DNA from: NVQY01 sp047639325
Lineage (GTDB): Bacteria > Pseudomonadota > Alphaproteobacteria > Rhodobacterales > Rhodobacteraceae
Assembly: GCA_047639325.1 (NCBI GenBank)
Contig: JBLINN010000076.1
Location: forward strand, 1-14,879
Length of the DNA stretch: 14,879 nt
Reading direction: 5' to 3'
In this document: positions 6,934 to 13,671 of the stretch, piece after piece
How the letters are laid out: each line of letters starts with the position of its first letter
Position numbering within the stretch: position 1 is the stretch's first letter
Notes under the pieces: generated by a model
Databases searched by the model: none
The model's input: only the letters and a program-made list of their open reading frames with translations
What the model was told of the DNA's origin: nothing
Program-made: the position numbers and the translations under genes

Positions 6934-9558
6934 GGCGGCGGTTTTGAGTTTGTAGAGCAAATCCAACGCTTGGCGCGGGGTGAGTTCATCCGGGTGGATG
7001 TCGCTTAGCATGTCCTGAACCGGAGAGTGTTTTGGTGGCGGCGGTGGCGCAGAGGCAGCGGCAAAAAGTGGCAGGTCATCGATAAGGGCCTTTTGTTTGC
7101 CGCCACCTTCCCGTTCGGTTTTTTCCAGCGATTCCAGAACCACGCGGGCGCGATTGATAACGGTTTCAGGCAGTCCGGCCAGTTGGGCGACCTGAACGCC
7201 GTAAGATCGGTCGGCGGCACCTTTGCGGACCTCGTGTAGGAAAATGATTTCTTCCTGCCATTCCTTGACGGCAACGGTGGCGTTTTCCACGCCTTTCAGC
7301 CTGCCGGCCAACGCGGTTAGTTCGTGGTAATGGGTGGCAAACAAAGCACGTGATTGGTTGGTTTCGTGCAGATGTTCTAGCGTGGCCCAAGCGATGGACA
7401 GGCCATCATAGGTGGCGGTGCCGCGGCCAATTTCGTCCAGAATCACCAGCGCGCGGTCATCAGCTTGATTGAGGATAGCAGCGGTTTCGACCATTTCCAC
7501 CATGAAGGTTGATCGCCCCCGTGCCAGATCGTCTGATGCGCCAACGCGACTGAATAATTGGCTGATCATGCCGATATGGGCGCTTTCGGCGGGAACATAG
7601 CTGCCCATTTGTGCCAGCAGGGCGATCAGGGCGTTTTGCCGTAGAAAGGTTGACTTACCGGCCATATTGGGACCGGTCAGCAGCCAGATGGCGGCGCCAT
7701 CTTCAGCGCTGAGATCACAATCATTGGCGATGAAGCTGCCGCCGTTCTGGTGCCGCAGCGCCTGTTCGACAACTGGGTGCCGGCCACCGCAGATTTCAAA
7801 GTTGCGGGTATTGTCGACAGTTGGCCGACACCAATTTTCGCCTTGGGCCAGGTCGGCCAGCGCTGTGGTCAGGTCGATCTCGGCCAGTCCCTTGGCGGCA
7901 GCGGCCAGATGCGCCGATTGGGACAGTAGAGACGATTCCAGGCCATCATAGAGCCTTTTTTCAATCTCTAATGCACGGTTTCCGGCATTTAGAATTCTGG
8001 TCTCAATCTCGCTGAGTTCAACGGTGGTGAACCGGACTTGGTTGGCGGTGGTTTGGCGATGGATATAGGTCTCTGTCAGTGGTTCAGACAGCATTTTCTG
8101 TGCATGGGTGGTGGTGGTTTCGATGAAATATCCCAAGACGTTGTTGTGCTTGATTTTCATCGACGCGATGCCGGTGTGATCCACGTATTTTTGTTGCAGC
8201 CCGGCAATGACAGAGCGGCCTTCGTCCCGAAGCGTACGCACTTCATCCAACTCACTGTCATACCCGGCTGCAATAAAGCCACCGTCGCGGGCCATCAGCG
8301 GCGGTTCGGCGATCAGCGCGGCGTCAAGCAGGGCGTGGATGTCATCAAACCCGGTCAGGTCACGGGTAGCGGCGTTTAGCAGGGCTGGCAGGTTGAGGCG
8401 GGCACATAGCCCTGCAATGGCTTCGGCTTGTTCCAAACCGTTACGGATTGCGGCCAAATCCCGGGGGCCACCGCGCCCCAGTGACAACCGGGACAAAGCG
8501 CGATCCAGATCGGGGGTTTTGCGCAGGGCGTCACGCAGATCGGTTGATATGTGGGTCTGTTCAACGGCAAAATCCAGCCCATCCAGACGCGCATGGATGG
8601 TTTCAAGGTCGCGCGACGGGCTGGAAAGCCGCTGATCCAGCAGGCGCGCACCGCCGGGTGTGACCGTTCGATCAATGACTGACAGTAAAGAGCCCGACCG
8701 ACCGCCATTCAGCGCGCGAGTCAGTTCCAGATTTCGACGGGTCGCGGCGTCGATCTGCACAACGCGGTCAGTTGTTTCTCGGATCGGCGGTTGCAACAAC
8801 GGCAGTTTGCCCTTTTGGGTGATTTGCAGGTAATCAACCAATGCGCCCATGGCCGAGATTTCTGCCCGGCCAAAGCTGCCGTACCCGTCCAAAGAATCGA
8901 CGGAAAACACCGCACAGACCCGTTTTTCGGCGGCATCGCTGTCAAAACTTGCGCGTCCCAGCGAGGTAAGGGCGATGCCAAGATCAGAGGAAAGCTCGTG
9001 CAACGTCCCCTCGTGCGTTTCGGATACGATCAGTTCGGATGGGGCTAGGCGCGCCAGTTCCGGGCCCAGCCGAACCGGGGTCAACGGCATCACGTGAAAC
9101 GCACCTGTCGATATATCGGCCCAGGCCAGGGCCGCCCGATCACGTACTTCGGCAAACGCAGCCAGGAAATTGTGGCGCCGCGCCTCTAACAAGGCGTCTT
9201 CGGTCAGGGTGCCGGGTGTGACCAAACGCACGACACCGCGCTTTACCACCGATTTAGAGCCGCGTTTTTTAGACTCGGCAGGGTCTTCAAGCTGTTCGCA
9301 GACCGCCACGCGAAACCCTTTACGGATCAGCGTCAGCAGATAGCCATCCGCTGCCCGCACCGGGACGCCGCACATCGGAATATCGGCGCCGTCGTGTTTG
9401 CCGCGTTTGGTCAGGGCGATATCTAGCGCCTCGGACGCGGCGACGGCATCGTCAAAGAACATCTCGTAAAAATCGCCCATGCGATAGAACAGCAAAGCAT
9501 CGCTGTACTCGGCCTTGATCTCAAGAAATTGCGCCATCATTGGCGTGACGGTGGTCAC
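6925..9558 (-). CDS. mutS: DNA mismatch repair ATPase MutS
   Basis: MutS recognises base mismatches and small loops and recruits MutL. The 877-residue protein is a normal MutS1 length. Near the N-terminus the mismatch-reading GDFYEM motif places Phe30 and Glu32. The connector, lever and clamp domains follow (for example GRGGPRDLAAI in the lever region). The C-terminal ATPase has Walker A TGPNMAGKST (about residue 630), the FSRVGASDDLARGRSTFMVE segment, Walker B LVILDEIGRGTATYDG (about 705) and FATHYHEL. I chose GTG at 9558: it opens just before the conserved TVTPMMAQFLEIK segment and has GAGGGG eight bases upstream. A reading from an ATG at 9675 adds 39 unrelated residues across the intergenic region. 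The gene stands alone, divergent from maeB and convergent with grpE. Confidence 0.97.
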   Translation of the reverse strand: MTTVTPMMAQFLEIKAEYSDALLFYRMGDFYEMFFDDAVAASEALDIALTKRGKHDGADIPMCGVPVRAADGYLLTLIRKGFRVAVCEQLEDPAESKKRGSKSVVKRGVVRLVTPGTLTEDALLEARRHNFLAAFAEVRDRAALAWADISTGAFHVMPLTPVRLGPELARLAPSELIVSETHEGTLHELSSDLGIALTSLGRASFDSDAAEKRVCAVFSVDSLDGYGSFGRAEISAMGALVDYLQITQKGKLPLLQPPIRETTDRVVQIDAATRRNLELTRALNGGRSGSLLSVIDRTVTPGGARLLDQRLSSPSRDLETIHARLDGLDFAVEQTHISTDLRDALRKTPDLDRALSRLSLGRGGPRDLAAIRNGLEQAEAIAGLCARLNLPALLNAATRDLTGFDDIHALLDAALIAEPPLMARDGGFIAAGYDSELDEVRTLRDEGRSVIAGLQQKYVDHTGIASMKIKHNNVLGYFIETTTTHAQKMLSEPLTETYIHRQTTANQVRFTTVELSEIETRILNAGNRALEIEKRLYDGLESSLLSQSAHLAAAAKGLAEIDLTTALADLAQGENWCRPTVDNTRNFEICGGRHPVVEQALRHQNGGSFIANDCDLSAEDGAAIWLLTGPNMAGKSTFLRQNALIALLAQMGSYVPAESAHIGMISQLFSRVGASDDLARGRSTFMVEMVETAAILNQADDRALVILDEIGRGTATYDGLSIAWATLEHLHETNQSRALFATHYHELTALAGRLKGVENATVAVKEWQEEIIFLHEVRKGAADRSYGVQVAQLAGLPETVINRARVVLESLEKTEREGGGKQKALIDDLPLFAAASAPPPPPKHSPVQDMLSDIHPDELTPRQALDLLYKLKTAAKT
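9086..9101. promoter_or_regulatory. Degenerate parS-like site inside mutS
   Basis: GGCATCACGTGAAACG matches the widely conserved parS palindrome TGTTTCACGTGAAACA at 12 of 16 positions. The central CACGTG and the right arm AAAC are intact, but the left arm is mostly lost. It lies about 7 kb from parB. Coding constraint or chance could explain it. Confidence 0.25.
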
Positions 9559-9566
9559 GTCTTTTT

Positions 9567-9572
9567 CCCCTC
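9567..9572 (-). promoter_or_regulatory. Ribosome-binding site deciding the mutS start
   Basis: On the minus strand GAGGGG sits eight bases before the GTG at 9558. No comparable site precedes the far-upstream ATG at 9675. Confidence 0.55.
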
Positions 9573-9579
9573 GGCCTGG

Positions 9580-9608
9580 AATCCAGCAGACTGTACAAAC
9601 CCGGTCAA
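9580..9608 (-). promoter_or_regulatory. Candidate sigma-70 promoter for mutS
   Basis: On the minus strand TTGACC (9603-9608) is followed after 17 bases by TGGATT (9580-9585). The -35 is good and the -10 weak (three of six). The -35 overlaps a small inverted repeat, CCGGT-CAA-ACCGG (9601-9613). Confidence 0.3.
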
Positions 9609-9636
9609 ACCGGCGAAAGGCGAAAACGCATTGTCG

Positions 9637-9665
9637 TTGAGGCCCGGCGCGCCCTAGGCTATGTC
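9637..9665 (+). promoter_or_regulatory. Candidate sigma-70 promoter for maeB
   Basis: TTGAGG (9637-9642) and TATGTC (9660-9665) are 17 bases apart, giving a start near 9672 and a leader of about 24 bases before the maeB ATG. The matches are four and three of six, so support is modest and comes mainly from the spacing and location. Confidence 0.35.
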
Positions 9666-9695
9666 TCCAAGGCACCCATAGGGAGATGGCCGCAA

Positions 9696-11951
9696 ATGCC
9701 TAAGATCAATATTACCGATGACGAGGCACTTGCCTTTCACCTAGAGCCGACGCCGGGAAAGTTTGAAATTACTGCGACTGTCCCGATGAATTCGCAGCGC
9801 GACCTTTCGTTGGCCTATAGTCCGGGTGTTGCGGTGCCCTGTCTGGCGATCGCGGAAAATCCGGAAGCCGCCTATGATTATACCAACAAGGGCAACCTTG
9901 TCGCGGTGATTTCCAATGGTACAGCGGTGCTGGGTCTGGGCAATTTGGGCGCGCTTGGCTCTAAGCCGGTGATGGAGGGCAAGGCGGTTCTGTTCAAGCG
10001 GTTTGCGGATGTGAACAGCATTGATATCGAACTGGACACCGAAGACCCGGATGAATTCTGCAATGCGGTGCGGCTGATGGGGCCAACCTTTGGTGGTATC
10101 AACCTGGAGGACATCAAGGCGCCGGAATGTTTCATTATTGAACAGCGTCTGAAAGAAGAGATGGATATTCCGGTCTTTCACGATGACCAACACGGCACAG
10201 CGGTGATCTGCGCGGCGGGGCTGATCAATGCGCTGCATATCTCGGGCAAAAAGATCGAAGACGTCAAGATTGTGTTGAATGGTGCGGGCGCTGCCGGGAT
10301 TGCCTGTATCGAATTGCTAAAATCCATGGGCGCACGGCACGACAACTGCATCCTTTGTGACACCAAGGGCGTGATTTACCAGGGACGTGCTGAAGGCATG
10401 AACCAGTGGAAATCGGCGCATGCGATCAAGACAGAATTGCGCACATTAGAAGAGTCTATGCGAGGTGCAGACGTGTTTTTGGGGGTCAGCGCCAAAGGGG
10501 CTGTGACGCAGGAAATGGTGGCCAGCATGGCGCATAATCCGGTGATTTTTGCGATGGCCAACCCCGATCCGGAAATCACCCCGGAAGAGGCACACGCCGT
10601 GCGGGTTGACGCGATTGTTGCCACAGGACGCAGCGATTATCCCAACCAGGTGAACAACGTTCTTGGCTTTCCCTATCTCTTTCGCGGCGCCCTGGATATA
10701 CACGCGCGCGCCATCAATGACGAGATGAAGATCGCCTGCGCAAACGCATTGGCTGAATTGGCCCGCGAAGACGTGCCGGACGAGGTTGCACTGGCTTATG
10801 GTCGCAACCTGTCTTTTGGTCGCGATTATATCATCCCAACCCCGTTTGATCCGCGTTTGATTTACCGGATTCCCCCCGCTGTGGCGCGGGCCGGGATGGA
10901 TACGGGCGCTGCGCGGCGTCCAATCATCGACATGGACGCGTATGAGCTGAACCTGAAATCCCGGATGGACCCAACCGCCAGCATCCTGCGCAGCCTGAAC
11001 GCGCGGGCGCGGGCGGCGCAGGCACGGATGATCTTTGCCGAAGGCGACGACCCACGGGTTTTGCGGGCAGCGGTGATGTATCAGCGATCGGGTTTTGGCA
11101 AAGCTTTGGTTGTTGGTCGCAGCGAAGACGCCAAGGAAAAGCTGGAAGCCGCAGGTTTGGGTGATGCGTTTCACGAGCTGGAAATCGTGAACGCGGCCAA
11201 TACCCGGCATCTCGATATGTATAAAAACTTTCTGTATTCACGGTTGCAGCGCAAAGGGTTCGACAGCAAAGACATTCATCGTCTGGCCGCGCGGGATCGG
11301 CACGTGTTTTCGGCCCTAATGCTGGCACATGGGCATGGCGATGGCTTGGTAACCGGGGCGACGCGCAAGTCGGCGCATGTGTTGGATCGGATCAATCACG
11401 TGTTTGACGCGGACGCCGAACATGGGGCGGTTGGGGTGACGGCGCTGCTGCACAAAGGGCGGATCGTGTTGATCGCCGACACGCTGGTGCATGAATGGCC
11501 CGAGCCTGAAGACCTGGCCAATATCGCAGAACGTGCTGCCGGAGTTGCGCGGCATCTGGGGTTAGAGCCCCGCGTGGCGTTTGTCAGCTTTTCGACCTTT
11601 GGCCACCCGATTTCCGAACGCGCCGAAAAAATGCACCTTGCCTCCGACGTGTTGACCCGGCGCGGCGCGGATTTCGAATTTGAAGGCGAAATGACGGTGG
11701 ATGTGGCCCTGAATACCAAGGCGCAAGCGGCTTACCCGTTCTCACGTCTGACGGGCCCGGCTAATATTCTGGTGGTTCCGGCGCGCCATTCAGCCAGCAT
11801 TTCGGTCAAGCTGATGCAGGAAATGGGCGATGCCACTGTTGTGGGGCCGATCCTGACCGGGGTGGACAAGCCAATTCAGATTTGCCCATCGGCCGCCACG
11901 GCGAACGAAATCCTGAACATGGCGGTGCTGGCGTCCTGCGATATTGGCTAG
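9696..11951 (+). CDS. maeB: NADP-type malic enzyme with C-terminal phosphotransacetylase-like domain (MaeB)
   Basis: The enzyme oxidatively decarboxylates malate to pyruvate, most likely with NADP, linking the TCA cycle to pyruvate and NADPH supply. The 751 residues match the large hybrid malic enzymes of proteobacteria. The malic part (about 1-430) has SLAYSPGVAVPC with the active-site tyrosine (Y41), FHDDQHGTAV (about 162), the dinucleotide loop VLNGAGAAGIAC (about 193) and FAMANPDPEITPEEA. It continues with GRSDYPNQVNNVLGFPYLFRG. The second part (about 440-751) resembles phosphate acetyltransferase, with LVTGATRKSAHVLDRI and the ending SRLTGPANILVVPARHSASI. In studied hybrids this tail is regulatory, sensing acetyl-CoA, and not an active transferase; I assume the same here. 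AGGGAG lies ten bases before the ATG. The 3' end is five bases from the convergent msrA stop. Confidence 0.95.
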   Translation: MPKINITDDEALAFHLEPTPGKFEITATVPMNSQRDLSLAYSPGVAVPCLAIAENPEAAYDYTNKGNLVAVISNGTAVLGLGNLGALGSKPVMEGKAVLFKRFADVNSIDIELDTEDPDEFCNAVRLMGPTFGGINLEDIKAPECFIIEQRLKEEMDIPVFHDDQHGTAVICAAGLINALHISGKKIEDVKIVLNGAGAAGIACIELLKSMGARHDNCILCDTKGVIYQGRAEGMNQWKSAHAIKTELRTLEESMRGADVFLGVSAKGAVTQEMVASMAHNPVIFAMANPDPEITPEEAHAVRVDAIVATGRSDYPNQVNNVLGFPYLFRGALDIHARAINDEMKIACANALAELAREDVPDEVALAYGRNLSFGRDYIIPTPFDPRLIYRIPPAVARAGMDTGAARRPIIDMDAYELNLKSRMDPTASILRSLNARARAAQARMIFAEGDDPRVLRAAVMYQRSGFGKALVVGRSEDAKEKLEAAGLGDAFHELEIVNAANTRHLDMYKNFLYSRLQRKGFDSKDIHRLAARDRHVFSALMLAHGHGDGLVTGATRKSAHVLDRINHVFDADAEHGAVGVTALLHKGRIVLIADTLVHEWPEPEDLANIAERAAGVARHLGLEPRVAFVSFSTFGHPISERAEKMHLASDVLTRRGADFEFEGEMTVDVALNTKAQAAYPFSRLTGPANILVVPARHSASISVKLMQEMGDATVVGPILTGVDKPIQICPSAATANEILNMAVLASCDIG

Positions 11952-11956
11952 GCGGG

Positions 11957-12619
11957 TTAGTTGCCGGAAAACGCTGTCGCCGAGCCCCAAAGTTGCCGCA
12001 CACGCGCGTCGCGTCCGCAGGCTTTGCGATAGCGTTTATAGGCCTCGGATTGCCGTTTTGGTCCAAACCGCGTCAACACTAGCTTGGTGCCTTTATGGTA
12101 ATCCTGATGATATGCTTCGGCGGGATAGAATTTGGTTTCACTTAGAATTTGGGTCACGATGATCATGCCCAGGTCAGACTGGGCTTGCGCCTTGACCTGA
12201 TTGGCAATGGCCTGTTCGTCTTTGTCGGAAACAAAAATGGCGGTGCGATAGCTGTCGCCGCGATCACAAAACTGGCCCCCGGCATCCGTCGGGTCAACCG
12301 AGCGGAAGAACATCACCAACAGTGCGTCACGGGTCACAACATCCGGGTCGAAGGTGATTTGAACCGCCTCGAAATGGCCGGTGCCGCCGCCGCTGACTTG
12401 TTTGTAAGTGGCGGTCTTTGCCGTCCCGCCGATATAGCCGGACATCGCCCCGACCACGCCCGGAACCTTTTCAAAATCAGACTCGACGCACCAGAAACAG
12501 CCGCCCGCAACAGTCAGCGTTTCCACCTTCGAGGCTACGGCCGGTCCGTACCGTAATATGCAGGCAAGCGCGATCAGACAGGTCAGGGCAATTGGTTTCA
12601 GGGTGTTGAAAAAGGTCAT
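11957..12619 (-). CDS. msrA: Peptide methionine-(S)-sulfoxide reductase MsrA with N-terminal export signal
   Basis: MsrA reduces methionine-S-sulfoxide in damaged proteins. The core has the catalytic GGCFWCVE motif (nucleophile Cys41, with Cys44 nearby), GYIGGTAKTATYKQVSGGGTGHFEAVQITFDP (cited by positions 61-92), and FYPAEAYHQDYH. Cys201 near the C-terminus is a likely resolving cysteine. The segment DPTDAGGQFCDRGDSYRTAIF (109-129) replaces the usual QGPDVGTQYRSAI wording and adds Cys118, a variant subgroup. Residues 1-29 look like a Sec signal peptide: a lysine, a hydrophobic stretch (IALTCLIALACIL), and an AVA cleavage site before Ser30, predicting a periplasmic enzyme. The start at 12619 (220 residues) is set by AAAGGAG seven bases upstream; a longer reading from 12679 lacks such a site and would bury the signal. 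It is divergent from the aminotransferase gene. Confidence 0.93.
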   Translation of the reverse strand: MTFFNTLKPIALTCLIALACILRYGPAVASKVETLTVAGGCFWCVESDFEKVPGVVGAMSGYIGGTAKTATYKQVSGGGTGHFEAVQITFDPDVVTRDALLVMFFRSVDPTDAGGQFCDRGDSYRTAIFVSDKDEQAIANQVKAQAQSDLGMIIVTQILSETKFYPAEAYHQDYHKGTKLVLTRFGPKRQSEAYKRYRKACGRDARVRQLWGSATAFSGN

Positions 12620-12626
12620 GGCTGGT

Positions 12627-12633
12627 CTCCTTT
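12627..12633 (-). promoter_or_regulatory. Ribosome-binding site deciding the msrA start
   Basis: On the minus strand a near-perfect AAAGGAG lies seven bases before the ATG at 12619. It would fall inside the coding region if translation began at 12679. Confidence 0.7.
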
Positions 12634-12643
12634 GATCCCAGCG

Positions 12644-12663
12644 TGCCTGTGCGCGTGCAGGCA
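12644..12663. repeat. Small inverted repeat in the msrA leader
   Basis: TGCCTG (12644-12649) and CAGGCA (12658-12663) are perfect complements around an eight-base loop. In an msrA transcript the hairpin would lie about ten bases upstream of the ribosome-binding site. There is no T-run, so it is not an intrinsic terminator. No function is assigned. Confidence 0.35.
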
Positions 12664-12683
12664 GGCAAGATGCCGACATAGAA

Positions 12684-12701
12684 TGTCACGCCGAGGTGAC
12701 A
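12684..12701. promoter_or_regulatory. Perfect inverted repeat TGTCAC-N6-GTGACA, candidate operator
   Basis: This 18-base dyad with six-base arms sits centrally in the 143-base gap between divergent msrA and the aminotransferase gene. Arm length and centre-to-centre spacing of one helical turn fit a dimeric regulator. The half-site differs from the CRP half-site (TGTGA), and I cannot name a cognate regulator. Confidence 0.4.
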
Positions 12702-12713
12702 GGAATTTACCAC

Positions 12714-12742
12714 TTGGCCTAGGCCCGGACGAGCACTAGCGT
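12714..12742 (+). promoter_or_regulatory. Candidate promoter for the aminotransferase operon
   Basis: TTGGCC (12714-12719) and TAGCGT (12737-12742) are 17 bases apart, giving a start near 12749. Matches to consensus are four and three of six. The perfect palindrome GGCCTAGGCC (12716-12725) overlaps the -35. Confidence 0.28.
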
Positions 12743-12762
12743 GCCCGGAAGCGGGGGCGAAA

Positions 12763-13671
12763 ATGACAGACAAAATGACCACCCATCAGGCCGAAGAGGA
12801 TGCCCGGAACGAGGGGATCCTGATCTATGTCGATGGCCGGATTGTTCCACGGCAACAGGCGACGGTTAGCGTCTATGATAGTGGGTTCATGTTGGGCGAT
12901 GGTGTGTGGGAAGGAGTGCGGTTGTATAACGGGCACTGGGCCTTTTTGAATGAACACATGGACAGGTTGTTCGAGGCGGCAAAAGCCATTGATCTGGATA
13001 TCGGGATGGATCGTTCAGGTGTCACTTCTGCTTTGTTAGAGACCCAAAAAGCCAATGGCATGCACACAAATGCCCACGCCCGTCTGATGGTGACTCGCGG
13101 GGTCAAGTCGCATCCGTTTCAACATCCGGGGCTTAGCCGGTCGGGGCCAACCATGGTGATCATCATGGAACATTCACAGCCAAAACTGCCGCGTCCGATC
13201 CGGCTGGCGACAGTTCCGCATCAGCGCGGGCTGCCGATGACGCAGGACCCGAAACTGAATTCGCACTCCAAGCTGAACTGTATCCTGGCCTGCATCGCCG
13301 CCGAAAAGGCAGGTGCGGACGAGGCGTTGATGCTGGATGTGCATGGCTTTGTGAACACCACCAACGCCTGCAACTTTTTCATCGTGCGCAAGGGGCAGGT
13401 TTGGACGTCGACCGGGGATTATTGCATGAACGGGATCACCCGGCAAAAGGTGATCGATCTGTGCCGCGCCGATGGCATCCCGGTGTTCGAGCGCAATTTT
13501 TCACTGGTCGACACCTATGGCGCCGACGAGGTGTTTTTGACCGGTACCTTTGGCGCGCAGACCCCGGTAGGCGACATTGACGGGCGGCAGATTGGCACCG
13601 GGCAGATTGGGCCAGTGACCGAACGGATAAGACAGTTGTACAAAACGCTGATCGAACAGGAAACCATCTGA
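12763..13671 (+). CDS. Class IV (fold type IV) PLP-dependent aminotransferase, substrate unassigned
   Basis: The 302-residue protein has the fold of branched-chain and D-amino acid aminotransferases. The N-terminal domain shows IYVDGRIVPRQQATVSVYDS and the GDGVWEGVRLYNG motif (45-57); the second domain has NGITRQKVIDLC (223-234) and FLTGTFGAQTPVGDIDG (258-274). It ends with GPVTERIRQLY, as in IlvE-like proteins. Two features are unusual. The stretch DPKLNSHSKLNCILA (162-176) holds the only good candidates for the Schiff-base lysine (K170, or K164), with spacing unlike IlvE. In GFVNTTNACNFF (195-206) the place of the glutamate that contacts the PLP ring nitrogen is taken by Thr199. Automated labels of branched-chain aminotransferase are therefore not safe. 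GCGGGGGC precedes the ATG. It overlaps the next gene by one base (TGATG), so the two act together in all likelihood. Confidence 0.88.
   Translation: MTDKMTTHQAEEDARNEGILIYVDGRIVPRQQATVSVYDSGFMLGDGVWEGVRLYNGHWAFLNEHMDRLFEAAKAIDLDIGMDRSGVTSALLETQKANGMHTNAHARLMVTRGVKSHPFQHPGLSRSGPTMVIIMEHSQPKLPRPIRLATVPHQRGLPMTQDPKLNSHSKLNCILACIAAEKAGADEALMLDVHGFVNTTNACNFFIVRKGQVWTSTGDYCMNGITRQKVIDLCRADGIPVFERNFSLVDTYGADEVFLTGTFGAQTPVGDIDGRQIGTGQIGPVTERIRQLYKTLIEQETI

Noticed and set aside
9686..9703. Five-codon open frame (ATG to TAA) overlapping the maeB start
   Set aside because: The purine-rich site directly abuts its ATG, leaving no spacing for initiation; it serves the ATG at 9696 better.
10446..11210. 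254-residue minus-strand reading frame opposite maeB
   Set aside because: Histidine- and arginine-rich shadow of the malic enzyme gene with no recognisable domain or ribosome-binding site.
11394..11409. Second CACGTG-centred sequence as a parS candidate, in maeB
   Set aside because: Only the core and a few flanking bases match; the right arm AAACA is absent.
12560..12562. Possible lipobox cysteine (Cys20, ALAC) in the MsrA signal region
   Set aside because: The residues before the cysteine read A-L-A, not the canonical L-[AS]-[GA], and a normal AVA cleavage site follows nine residues later.
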